Positions 9,140 through 15,352 of a DNA stretch of 21,931 nt are shown piece after piece (the first letter of the stretch is position 1; each line of letters begins with the position of its first letter). The stretch covers positions 1 through 21,931 of the forward strand of contig CAMPKP010000048.1 in the NCBI GenBank assembly GCA_946887295.1, given 5' to 3'. Source of the stretch: an uncultured Gemmatimonadota bacterium (GTDB taxonomy: Bacteria > Gemmatimonadota > Gemmatimonadetes > Gemmatimonadales > GWC2-71-9). The translations under genes and the position numbers were made by a program. The notes under the pieces were generated by a model. The model was not told the origin of the DNA, made no database searches, and was given only the letters and a program-made list of their open reading frames with translations.

Positions 9140-9168
9140 TTGCAATCCTCTTCACCCCCCGATACCAT
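9140..9168 (+). promoter_or_regulatory. Promoter of ybaB-recR, leaderless geometry
   Basis: TTGCAA (9140-9145) and TACCAT (9163-9168) are spaced by 17 bases between dnaX and ybaB. The -10 ends nine bases before the ybaB ATG at 9177, so the message would start about 0-3 bases before the codon. The perfect TTGACA at 9129-9134 is 28 bases from the -10, too far to pair with it. Confidence 0.62.
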
Positions 9169-9176
9169 TGGCCCAA

Positions 9177-9506
9177 ATGGCAGGACTACCGGAAGGCATG
9201 GCGGATCTTCAACAGCTTTTTCAGCTCGGCCAGCAGGTCCAGGGCCGTCTGCAGCAATTGCAGTCGGAGCTGGCGGGCCAGACCATAGAGACCGCCTCCG
9301 GCGGCGGGCTGGTCAAGGTGACCGCCGACGGCCGCGGCACGGTCCATTCGGTCGTGATCGATCCGGCCGTCTTCGAGAAGCACGACGCCGAATTCCTGGG
9401 TGATCTCGTCCTGGCTGCAGTGGCCGAGGCCCAGCGGAGAGCGGCCGAGCTCCTGCAATCCGAAATGCGGAAGGTGCCGTCGCTTCCATTCGCGCCGCCC
9501 TTCTGA
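9177..9506 (+). CDS. ybaB: YbaB/EbfC nucleoid-associated protein
   Basis: A 109-residue small DNA-binding protein that forms dimers with pincer-like helices and binds the nucleoid. It is almost always encoded between dnaX and recR, as here. Visible: an N-terminal helix rich in Gln (LQQLFQLGQQVQGRLQQLQ), then the beta-hairpin region ETASGGGLVKVTADGRG, and the C-terminal helix DLVLAAVAEAQRRAAELLQSE. The ATG at 9177 fits the promoter geometry. The alternative ATG at 9198 has GGAAGG only one base upstream, too close to be a working site, and would trim the N-terminus slightly. Three bases separate its stop from the recR start. Confidence 0.92.
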   Translation: MAGLPEGMADLQQLFQLGQQVQGRLQQLQSELAGQTIETASGGGLVKVTADGRGTVHSVVIDPAVFEKHDAEFLGDLVLAAVAEAQRRAAELLQSEMRKVPSLPFAPPF

Positions 9507-9509
9507 CCC

Positions 9510-10100
9510 GTGAGCGCGATCGAGGAGCTGATCACCGAGCTGGCCAGACTGCCCGGGATCGGCCGCAAGACGGCGCAGCGTCTCACCTTTCACCTGCTCC
9601 AGCAACCTCCCGAACTGGTCGGCCGCCTGGCGTCGGCGCTGGTCGCCGTGGGGGAGCGGGTGCGTCCGTGCGAGGAATGCGGCAACCTGACGGAGGAGCA
9701 GCCCTGCGCGATCTGCCGGGACCCCCGACGCGATCCCGCGCTGCTCTGCGTGGTGGAAGACGCCTCGGCGGTGTCCCTGGTGGACCGGGCGACGGACTTC
9801 CGGGGCCGGTACCATGTGCTCGGCGGGCGCCTGTCGCCGCTGGACGGCGTGGGGCCCGAGGCGCTGCGCCTCGATCGGCTGGTGGGGCGAGTGGAGGAAG
9901 GCACGGTGCGCGAGGTCATCCTCGCGACCAACCCGTCCATGGAGGGCGAGGTGACGGCCACCTACATCCAGCAGCTTCTCGCAGGGCGCGGGGTGCGGGT
10001 CACCCGTCTGGCCCGCGGTCTCCCGATGGGCGGCGATCTGGAGTACGTGGACGGCGTCACACTGGCGCACGCGCTGGTGGCCCGGCAGGAGGTCGGCTGA
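9510..10100 (+). CDS. recR: Recombination mediator RecR
   Basis: Acts with RecO (and RecF) to load RecA on gapped single-stranded DNA during repair. 196 residues, the normal size. N-terminal helix-hairpin-helix ELITELARLPGIGRKTAQRLTFHLL, then the four-cysteine zinc finger (Cys54, Cys57, Cys66, Cys69). A Toprim domain follows (about 78-172) with LCVVEDASA and the VILATNPSMEGEVTATYI motif containing the acidic residues. The C-terminus has RLARGLPMGGDLEYVDGVTL. The start is GTG at 9510, three bases after the ybaB stop; the conserved N-terminus begins immediately. The last base is shared with the ATG of the next small gene. Confidence 0.96.
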   Translation: MSAIEELITELARLPGIGRKTAQRLTFHLLQQPPELVGRLASALVAVGERVRPCEECGNLTEEQPCAICRDPRRDPALLCVVEDASAVSLVDRATDFRGRYHVLGGRLSPLDGVGPEALRLDRLVGRVEEGTVREVILATNPSMEGEVTATYIQQLLAGRGVRVTRLARGLPMGGDLEYVDGVTLAHALVARQEVG

Positions 10101-10369
10101 TGCGGAGCCGCGGGCTCCTCTTCGGCGGCGGGGCGGTGCTCGGCGCGGCGGCCGGCTGGGTTCTGGCGCAGCGCCGGCTGACCTTCCATCGACGGGCTCT
10201 CTTCAGCCCACGCCCGATGCGCCGCCTCGCCGCGCTGGGCTATCTCGCCGGACAGGACGGGGTCGAGACCGCGCGACTGCTCCGCGACTATCTCACCTGG
10301 GAGCGGCAGCCCAGGCTGCGGCGGCGGGCCGAAGCCATCCTCAAGCGGCTGGAGTCGACCCTGACATGA
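10100..10369 (+). CDS. Hypothetical small membrane-anchored protein
   Basis: I do not recognise a named family. The 89-residue protein begins with an Arg followed by a hydrophobic, glycine/alanine-rich segment (LLFGGGAVLGAAAGWVLA, residues 6-23) that looks like a signal anchor. The rest is a basic helical domain with two helices (MRRLAALGYLA and GVETARLLRDYL) and a final basic helix. The ATG overlaps the recR stop by one base (TGATG), indicating translation coupled to recR. It leads into the mglBA pair and could anchor something there, but that is only positional inference. Coding bias resembles the neighbours. Confidence 0.65.
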   Translation: MRSRGLLFGGGAVLGAAAGWVLAQRRLTFHRRALFSPRPMRRLAALGYLAGQDGVETARLLRDYLTWERQPRLRRRAEAILKRLESTLT

Positions 10370-10379
10370 GAGATCGTCG

Positions 10380-10871
10380 CTGACGGGCGCCTCGAGCTGG
10401 TCCTTCCGGGAGGACGACTCCCACCGCATCCACGGGATCCTGCGAGGGTTCCTGGGGGAGACCAACGCGCGGACCGCGCTCATCGTGGATCGCACCGGTC
10501 AGCTCGTCGCCACCGTGGGCGAGGCCCCCGCGTTCGATCCGACCGCGTTCGCGTCGCTCACCGCGGCCGACTTCAGCGCCAACGACCAGCTGGCCCGCAT
10601 GCTGGGCGAGGCCGAGTTCGGCACCCTGTTCCACCAGGGGGAGCGCGAGTCCATGTACCTGGCGGACGTGGCCCGGCGCGTGATCCTGGTCGTGCTGTTC
10701 GACAACCGGACCACGCTGGGTCTGGTGAAGCTGCGGATGAAACCCGCCGTGGGGCAGCTGAATCAGGTGTTCACCGAGATGTTCAGCCGGGACGGCGGGA
10801 GCGCGCCGGGCGTGGAGTCGGCTTTCCTCGGCGAGGCGGAAGACGAGATCGACAAACTGTTCGGATCCTGA
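10380..10871 (+). CDS. mglB: Roadblock/LC7-domain protein, MglB-like (CTG start or frameshifted start)
   Basis: Likely GTPase-activating partner of the adjacent MglA-like GTPase; in Myxococcus and Thermus MglB dimers stimulate MglA and set cell polarity. The 163-residue length fits MglB. Roadblock features run from HGILRGFLGETNARTALIVDRTGQLVA through ANDQLARMLGE and VILVVLFDNRTTLGLVKLRM to the helix LNQVFTEMF. The first conventional in-frame start is GTG 10485, which would delete the first helix. CTG at 10380 restores it and has GAGAGA six bases upstream. An ATG at 10366, overlapping the previous stop, reads only five codons in another frame and ends in a TGA that overlaps this CTG. A real CTG start, reinitiation, or a lost base in the assembly are all possible. 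Confidence 0.8.
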   Translation: MTGASSWSFREDDSHRIHGILRGFLGETNARTALIVDRTGQLVATVGEAPAFDPTAFASLTAADFSANDQLARMLGEAEFGTLFHQGERESMYLADVARRVILVVLFDNRTTLGLVKLRMKPAVGQLNQVFTEMFSRDGGSAPGVESAFLGEAEDEIDKLFGS

Positions 10872-10886
10872 GGAGAACCGCACCGC

Positions 10887-11561
10887 ATGTCGATGATCAA
10901 CTATGCCTCGCGCGAGATCAACTGCAAGCTGGTGTACTACGGCCCGGGGCTGGGCGGCAAGACGACCAACCTCGAGTTCGTGTACAACAAGGTCGCGCCG
11001 GGATCGCGGGGCAAGATGATCTCCCTCGCCACCGAGACCGAGCGCACCCTGTTCTTCGACTTCCTGCCCGTGGACCTCGGCACCATCCGCGGATTCAAGG
11101 TGAAGTTCCACCTCTACACCGTGCCGGGCCAGGTCTACTACAACGCGTCCCGGAAGCTGATCCTCAAGGGAGTGGACGGGGTGGTGTTCGTCGCCGACAG
11201 CCAGATCGAGCGGATGGACGCGAACATCGAGGCCATGCAGAACCTCTACGAGAACATGGCCCAGCACGGCTACGACCTCACCAAGATCCCCTTCGCCGTC
11301 CAGTACAACAAGCGCGATCTTCCCAATGCCGCTCCCATCGCCGAGCTCCAGGCCGCCGTCAATCCCGGCTGGCCCGTCGACGAGCCCGCGAAGCAGCGCC
11401 AGGTGCCCGATCCGTACCACGAGTCCGAGCTCCTGGTCTGGCAGGACAACGGCCACTGGATCGAGCGGGCGCCCTACTTCGAGGCCGTGGCGGTCACCGG
11501 CGAGGGCGTGTTCGACACCCTGAAGGCGATCAGCAAGAGCGTCGTGAAGACGTTGGGGTAG
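10887..11561 (+). CDS. mglA: MglA-like Ras-family GTPase
   Basis: Small GTPase of the bacterial MglA family, which controls polarity and gliding or twitching in Myxococcus and Thermus. The P-loop is GPGLGGKTT (19-27), switch region [19 protein letters not shown]3-like TVPGQVYY (78-85, with the family's Pro-Gly), and G4 NKRD (141-144). The C-terminal [18 protein letters not shown] holds the G5 region. At 224 residues it is about 30 longer than usual; the extra residues fall between G4 and G5 (roughly 168-197). AGGAG at 10871-10875 lies about eleven bases before the ATG. The gene order MglB then MglA is the classical one. No motility genes are in the window, so a polarity role is inferred. Confidence 0.92.
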   Translation: MSMINYASREINCKLVYYGPGLGGKTTNLEFVYNKVAPGSRGKMISLATETERTLFFDFLPVDLGTIRGFKVKFHLYTVPGQVYYNASRKLILKGVDGVVFVADSQIERMDANIEAMQNLYENMAQHGYDLTKIPFAVQYNKRDLPNAAPIAELQAAVNPGWPVDEPAKQRQVPDPYHESELLVWQDNGHWIERAPYFEAVAVTGEGVFDTLKAISKSVVKTLG

Positions 11562-11571
11562 GCGGCTCGCC

Positions 11572-12210
11572 ATGTGGACCCTCGCCAACGTCATCACCCT
11601 GGTTCGGATCTGCTTCACGCCGGTCATCGCCCTCCTGCCGTTCATCGAGGGCTACTGGCCCAAGCTCATCGCGTTCTTCGTCTTTCTCGCGGCCGCCATC
11701 AGCGACGTCTACGACGGCCACCTGGCCCGCAGCCGCAACGAGGTCACCGACCTCGGCAAGATGCTGGATCCCGTCGCCGACAAGCTGCTCCTGCTCGCCT
11801 CGCTGATTCCGATCTACTTCATCTCCCGCTGGCGGCACGATCTGTACGACATCCCGATCTGGGGGAGCATCCCGCTCTGGGTGTGCGTGCTTCTCATCGG
11901 GCGCGAGCTGGCCATGACCTGGTTCCGCCACTGGGCCCAACAGCGCGGAGTGGTGATCCCGGCGGCCGGCGCGGGCAAGCTGAAGACGACCATCCAGAAC
12001 ATCTTCATCGGCGCGGTGATCCTCTGGTTTGCCTTCCGCGACGCCCGGAAGCCCATGGGCTGGGAGCACAGCGCGTGGGCCGACTACTGGAACGAGTTCC
12101 ACGGGGGGTTCGTGGCCGTGACCCTCGCGGTCGCCACGCTGCTCACGGTGTACTCGTTCTTCCTGTACCTCTACCGCAACCGCGCGCTCTTTTCCGATCG
12201 CGCGCGATGA
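11572..12210 (+). CDS. pgsA: CDP-alcohol phosphatidyltransferase (phosphatidylglycerophosphate synthase)
   Basis: Membrane enzyme that most likely joins CDP-diacylglycerol and glycerol-3-phosphate to give phosphatidylglycerophosphate, the precursor of phosphatidylglycerol. The 212-residue protein has the full CDP-alcohol transferase motif DVYDGHLARSRN followed by DLGKMLDPVADK (about residues 44-67), with all four Asp residues. Several membrane helices are evident: TLANVITLVRICFTPVIALL, LIAFFVFLAAAIS, LWVCVLLIGRELAM and the final VAVTLAVATLLTVYSFFLYL. GELAMTW-like residues and a Lys-containing GKLKTT loop are typical of PgsA. The ATG lies 10 bases after mglA, with GGGGTAGG upstream. The last four bases overlap cinA (ATGA). 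Other alcohol acceptors are less likely. Confidence 0.9.
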   Translation: MWTLANVITLVRICFTPVIALLPFIEGYWPKLIAFFVFLAAAISDVYDGHLARSRNEVTDLGKMLDPVADKLLLLASLIPIYFISRWRHDLYDIPIWGSIPLWVCVLLIGRELAMTWFRHWAQQRGVVIPAAGAGKLKTTIQNIFIGAVILWFAFRDARKPMGWEHSAWADYWNEFHGGFVAVTLAVATLLTVYSFFLYLYRNRALFSDRAR

Positions 12211-13451
12211 TCTCGCGCCTCGAGCTCGTGACCGTCGGCAACGAGCTCCTGCTCGGACTGACGGTGGACACCAACGGGGCGGAGATCGCGCGGGCCCTGT
12301 CGGAGCTGGGTATCGAGGTGGTCCGGCGCGCCGCCGTGCCCGACCGCCCCGAGGAGATCGCCGCGGCGGTGGCGGAGAGTCTCCGGCGCACCGGCGCCGT
12401 GATCACCACCGGAGGGCTGGGCCCGACCCGCGACGACGTGAGCAAGCAGGCGGTGGCCGAGCTCTACGGCATGCCCCTGGGGTTCGACGAGAGCGTCTGG
12501 TCGGACATCGTCGCGCGCTTCGCCGGTGCGCAGCGGACGCCGGCGGCCAGCAATCGCGGCCAGGCCGAAGTGCCGCTCGGCGCCACGGTGCTTCGCAACC
12601 GCTGGGGTACCGCGCCCGGGCTCTGGATCGAGGGCCCCATCGGGCTCACCATCATGCTTCCCGGCGTTCCCTCGGAGATGCGGAAGCTGCTCGAGTGCGA
12701 GGTCCTGCCGCGGCTGGCCGCGCGCGCGACCGGCGCGGTGGTGCGCTCACTGGTCGTCCGGACCACGGCGATCGCCGAGTCCGCGCTGGCGGAGCGGATG
12801 GGCGACATCGAGCCCGAGATCGCGCCGCTCACGCTCGCCTACCTTCCCGGCACCGAGGGAGTGGACCTGCGGCTCACCACCTGGGGCATGGAGCCCGCGC
12901 TGGCCGACCGCCGCCTGCGCGAGGCCGCGACGCTGATCCACGCCCGTGCCGGCGAGCACGTATACGGTGAGGGGGACGCGAACCTCGCCGCCGTCGTCCT
13001 CGACCGGGCACGCGGTGGCGGGCTCTCGCTCGGCGTGGCGGAGTCGTGCACCGGCGGGCTCGTCGGCGCCCGCCTCACCGACGTGCCCGGCAGCTCCGAC
13101 GTGTTCGCGGGGTCCGTGGTCTGCTATTCCGACCGCCTCAAGACGGAGCTGCTGGGTGTCCGGCCGGAGCTGCTGGCCGAGCATGGCGCCGTGAGCGAGG
13201 CCGCAGCCAGGGCCATGGCCGAAGGCGCGCGAGCCAGGCTTGGAGTCGACCTCGCGGTGTCCGTCACCGGCATCGCCGGTCCGGGGGGCGGCACCGAGGC
13301 GAAGCCCGTGGGCACCGTGTGGTTCGCCGTCGCCTCGTCCGATGCGACCGAGACCAGGCGGATCATCTTTCTCGGCTCCCGCAGGGAGATCCGCGAGCGG
13401 GCCGCACAGACCGCCCTCTTCCTGGTCAATCGCCGGCTCCTCACCGTCTGA
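12207..13451 (+). CDS. cinA: CinA-family protein (NMN deamidase / ADP-ribose pyrophosphatase)
   Basis: Two-domain protein of 414 residues, the standard CinA length. The N-terminal MoaB/MogA-like domain (about 1-170) shows ELVTVGNELLLGLTVDTN and ITTGGLGPTRDD; in relatives this domain has ADP-ribose pyrophosphatase activity. The C-terminal PncC-type domain (about 255-414) has the catalytic Ser in VAESCTGG (Ser280), then FAGSVVCYSD and SVTGIAGPGGG. It deamidates nicotinamide mononucleotide in pyridine-nucleotide salvage. It starts within the pgsA stop (ATGA), so the two are translationally coupled, and it is the last gene before a 120-base gap that ends the run. Confidence 0.94.
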   Translation: MISRLELVTVGNELLLGLTVDTNGAEIARALSELGIEVVRRAAVPDRPEEIAAAVAESLRRTGAVITTGGLGPTRDDVSKQAVAELYGMPLGFDESVWSDIVARFAGAQRTPAASNRGQAEVPLGATVLRNRWGTAPGLWIEGPIGLTIMLPGVPSEMRKLLECEVLPRLAARATGAVVRSLVVRTTAIAESALAERMGDIEPEIAPLTLAYLPGTEGVDLRLTTWGMEPALADRRLREAATLIHARAGEHVYGEGDANLAAVVLDRARGGGLSLGVAESCTGGLVGARLTDVPGSSDVFAGSVVCYSDRLKTELLGVRPELLAEHGAVSEAAARAMAEGARARLGVDLAVSVTGIAGPGGGTEAKPVGTVWFAVASSDATETRRIIFLGSRREIRERAAQTALFLVNRRLLTV

Positions 13452-13494
13452 CCGCTTCTCCTTCCGCAGGCGCCGCTCGAGAGCCATCTTCGCG

Positions 13495-13545
13495 AGCTGT
13501 CGTTCTGGCCTGGTCGGCCAGTATCGCAGCTTCTTGTTATCTTTT
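13495..13545 (+). promoter_or_regulatory. Stem-loop and T-rich stretch between cinA and grpE
   Basis: An interrupted hairpin spans 13495-13531: AGCTG pairs with CAGCT and CTGGCC (13505-13510) pairs with GGCCAG (13516-13521) around a TGGTC loop. It is followed by T-rich sequence to 13545. This could be the terminator of the cinA run. The T-rich stretch also contains TTATCT (13537-13542), a possible -10 for grpE, although no good -35 accompanies it. I see no CIRCE element. Confidence 0.42.
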
Positions 13546-13574
13546 GGGGCATAACCTCTCCTGCGAGAGTGCAA

Positions 13575-14255
13575 GTGACTGACAAGCGAAGATTTAACAC
13601 CGACTACGAGGCCCGCCGCGACCCCATCCACACGCCCGGCGGCATGACGGAGCCTGCCTCCGAGACCGGTCCCAGCGAGGACGGCGCCGATCTGGCCTCC
13701 ACCGACATGTCCGCCGAGCCGAGCTCGCGCGAACAGGATACTCAACCGTTCTTCGGCCCGGAGCGAGACATGCTCCCGGAGGAGCCTGCGCCGGAAGCCA
13801 TCCGGCGGCTCGAATCGCAGTTGGAAGAATGGAAGGACCGGCAGCTCCGTCTGGCGGCGGAGTTCGACAACTACCGCAAGCGGGTCTCCCGCGAGCGGGC
13901 CGAGGATGCTGCCCGGGCTCAGGCTGCGGTGGTCACCAGGCTGCTCGAGGTGCTCGACGACATGGATCGTCTCAGCGCCGAAAAGGCGGCAGCCCCCGTG
14001 GAAGCGATTCGACAGGCGATCGACCTGGTGGATCGCAAGCTGCGCAAGGAGCTGGAATCTGCAGGGCTGGAGCGGATCGATCCGGTCGGCCAGCCGTTCG
14101 ATCCCAGTCTGCATGAGGCGGTATCGGTGGTACCGCCGCCGCGGGCCGACCTCGATCATACCGTGAGTGCGACCTTCCAGGTCGGCTACCGGTACAAGGG
14201 CGCGCTGGTGCGCCCGGCGAGAGTCCAGGTCTACTCGTCACAGGGCCAGGCCTGA
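13575..14255 (+). CDS. grpE: Nucleotide exchange factor GrpE
   Basis: Promotes ADP release from DnaK in the Hsp70 chaperone cycle. About 226 residues: a disordered acidic N-terminal tail (to about 70), a long coiled-coil helix beginning at [14 protein letters not shown] and containing the signature [15 protein letters not shown], and the C-terminal beta domain [15 protein letters not shown] to [16 protein letters not shown]. The start is uncertain: GTG 13575 has GAGAG five bases upstream, GTG 13569 is next in frame, and ATG 13644 has no ribosome site but would only remove tail residues. It sits two bases before dnaJ. Neither dnaK nor hrcA is next to it here. Confidence 0.9.
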   Translation: MTDKRRFNTDYEARRDPIHTPGGMTEPASETGPSEDGADLASTDMSAEPSSREQDTQPFFGPERDMLPEEPAPEAIRRLESQLEEWKDRQLRLAAEFDNYRKRVSRERAEDAARAQAAVVTRLLEVLDDMDRLSAEKAAAPVEAIRQAIDLVDRKLRKELESAGLERIDPVGQPFDPSLHEAVSVVPPPRADLDHTVSATFQVGYRYKGALVRPARVQVYSSQGQA

Positions 14256-14257
14256 CG

Positions 14258-15352
14258 GTGGCTGCCAAGGACTTCTATCAGGTCCTGGGCGTCTCCGACT
14301 CCGCCAGTCAGGACGACATCAAGAAGGCTTATCGTCGCCTGGCGAAGCAGTATCATCCGGACGCCAACCCGAACAATGCGTCGGCGGCCGAGCGGTTCAA
14401 GGAGATCTCGGAGGCGCACAGCGTTCTCTCCGACGCGGAGAAGCGCAAACAGTACGACCAGATGCGCCGTCTGGGAGCGTTCGATGGGGGACCGAGGCGC
14501 TCGAGCGCCGGCCCGCGGCCGGCGGGTGCTCCGGGCGACGTCGGGGCCGAGGGGTTCGATTTCGGAGACTTCGGCGGGCTCGGCGACATCTTCTCGTCCA
14601 TCTTCGGCCGAGGCGCCCGTCAGGCCGAGCCGGGCGCCGAGACCGTCGAGGCGGTGGTGGAGGTGCCGTTCCGGGTGGCGGCCCTCGGTGGCAAGCTCAC
14701 GGTGACGATTCCGGTGACCGAGCCCTGCCCGACGTGCAGCGGCACCGGCGGCGCGCCGGGCGCCACCTGGTCCACCTGTCCGGAGTGCGACGGCCGCGGC
14801 ACGATTTCCTTCGGCCAGGGAGGATTTGCGGTCAACCGCCCCTGCCCCCAGTGCCGGGGCAGGGGGAAGATTCCCTCCCAGCCGTGCCCGACCTGCCGTG
14901 GCTCCGGCGACGTGCGAACGGAGAAGCGGGTCGCGATCACGGTGCCGCCCGCCACCGAGACCGGTTCCCGCATCCGGCTCCGGGGGCAGGGGGAGAGGAG
15001 CCGGCCCGGCGGCACTCCCGGCGACCTCATCATCACGTTCCAGGTGCAGCCCGACCGGTTCTTCCGCCGGGAGGGCCTCGACCTCGTCTGCGAGGTGCCG
15101 CTCAACGTGGCACAGGCGACGCTCGGAACCCGGCTGCGGGTGCGCACACTGGATGGCAAGAAGGTGATGCTGCGGATTCCCCCGGGCACCCAGCCCGGGC
15201 GCAAGTTCCGCATCAAGGGGCAGGGCCTCGAGAGGAACGGCCGCCGCGGCGACCAGCTCGTGGCCGTGCAGGTGACCGTTCCCGCCGCGCTGACGCCCGA
15301 GCAGCAGGAGTTGATGAAGCAGTTCGCAGAAGCCGCGGGGATGAGCTACTAG
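14258..15352 (+). CDS. dnaJ: Type I DnaJ co-chaperone
   Basis: Stimulates the DnaK ATPase and delivers unfolded clients. The 364-residue protein has a J domain (1-70) with HPD at 33-35, a Gly/Phe-rich region with [17 protein letters not shown], and a zinc region beginning near Cys157. That region has all four repeats: [24 protein letters not shown] and CPTCRGSG. Two C-terminal client-binding beta domains follow ([33 protein letters not shown]). The start is GTG two bases after the grpE stop, with only a weak ribosome site, so it is probably coupled to grpE. The TAG stop directly abuts the ppk1 TAG stop on the other strand, with no base between. It could be a CbpA-like paralogue, but the full zinc region argues for DnaJ. 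Confidence 0.94.
   Translation: MAAKDFYQVLGVSDSASQDDIKKAYRRLAKQYHPDANPNNASAAERFKEISEAHSVLSDAEKRKQYDQMRRLGAFDGGPRRSSAGPRPAGAPGDVGAEGFDFGDFGGLGDIFSSIFGRGARQAEPGAETVEAVVEVPFRVAALGGKLTVTIPVTEPCPTCSGTGGAPGATWSTCPECDGRGTISFGQGGFAVNRPCPQCRGRGKIPSQPCPTCRGSGDVRTEKRVAITVPPATETGSRIRLRGQGERSRPGGTPGDLIITFQVQPDRFFRREGLDLVCEVPLNVAQATLGTRLRVRTLDGKKVMLRIPPGTQPGRKFRIKGQGLERNGRRGDQLVAVQVTVPAALTPEQQELMKQFAEAAGMSY

Noticed and set aside
13549..13575. CIRCE operator before grpE (GAGTGCAAG resembles one half)
   Set aside because: The required inverted half-site nine bases upstream is absent.
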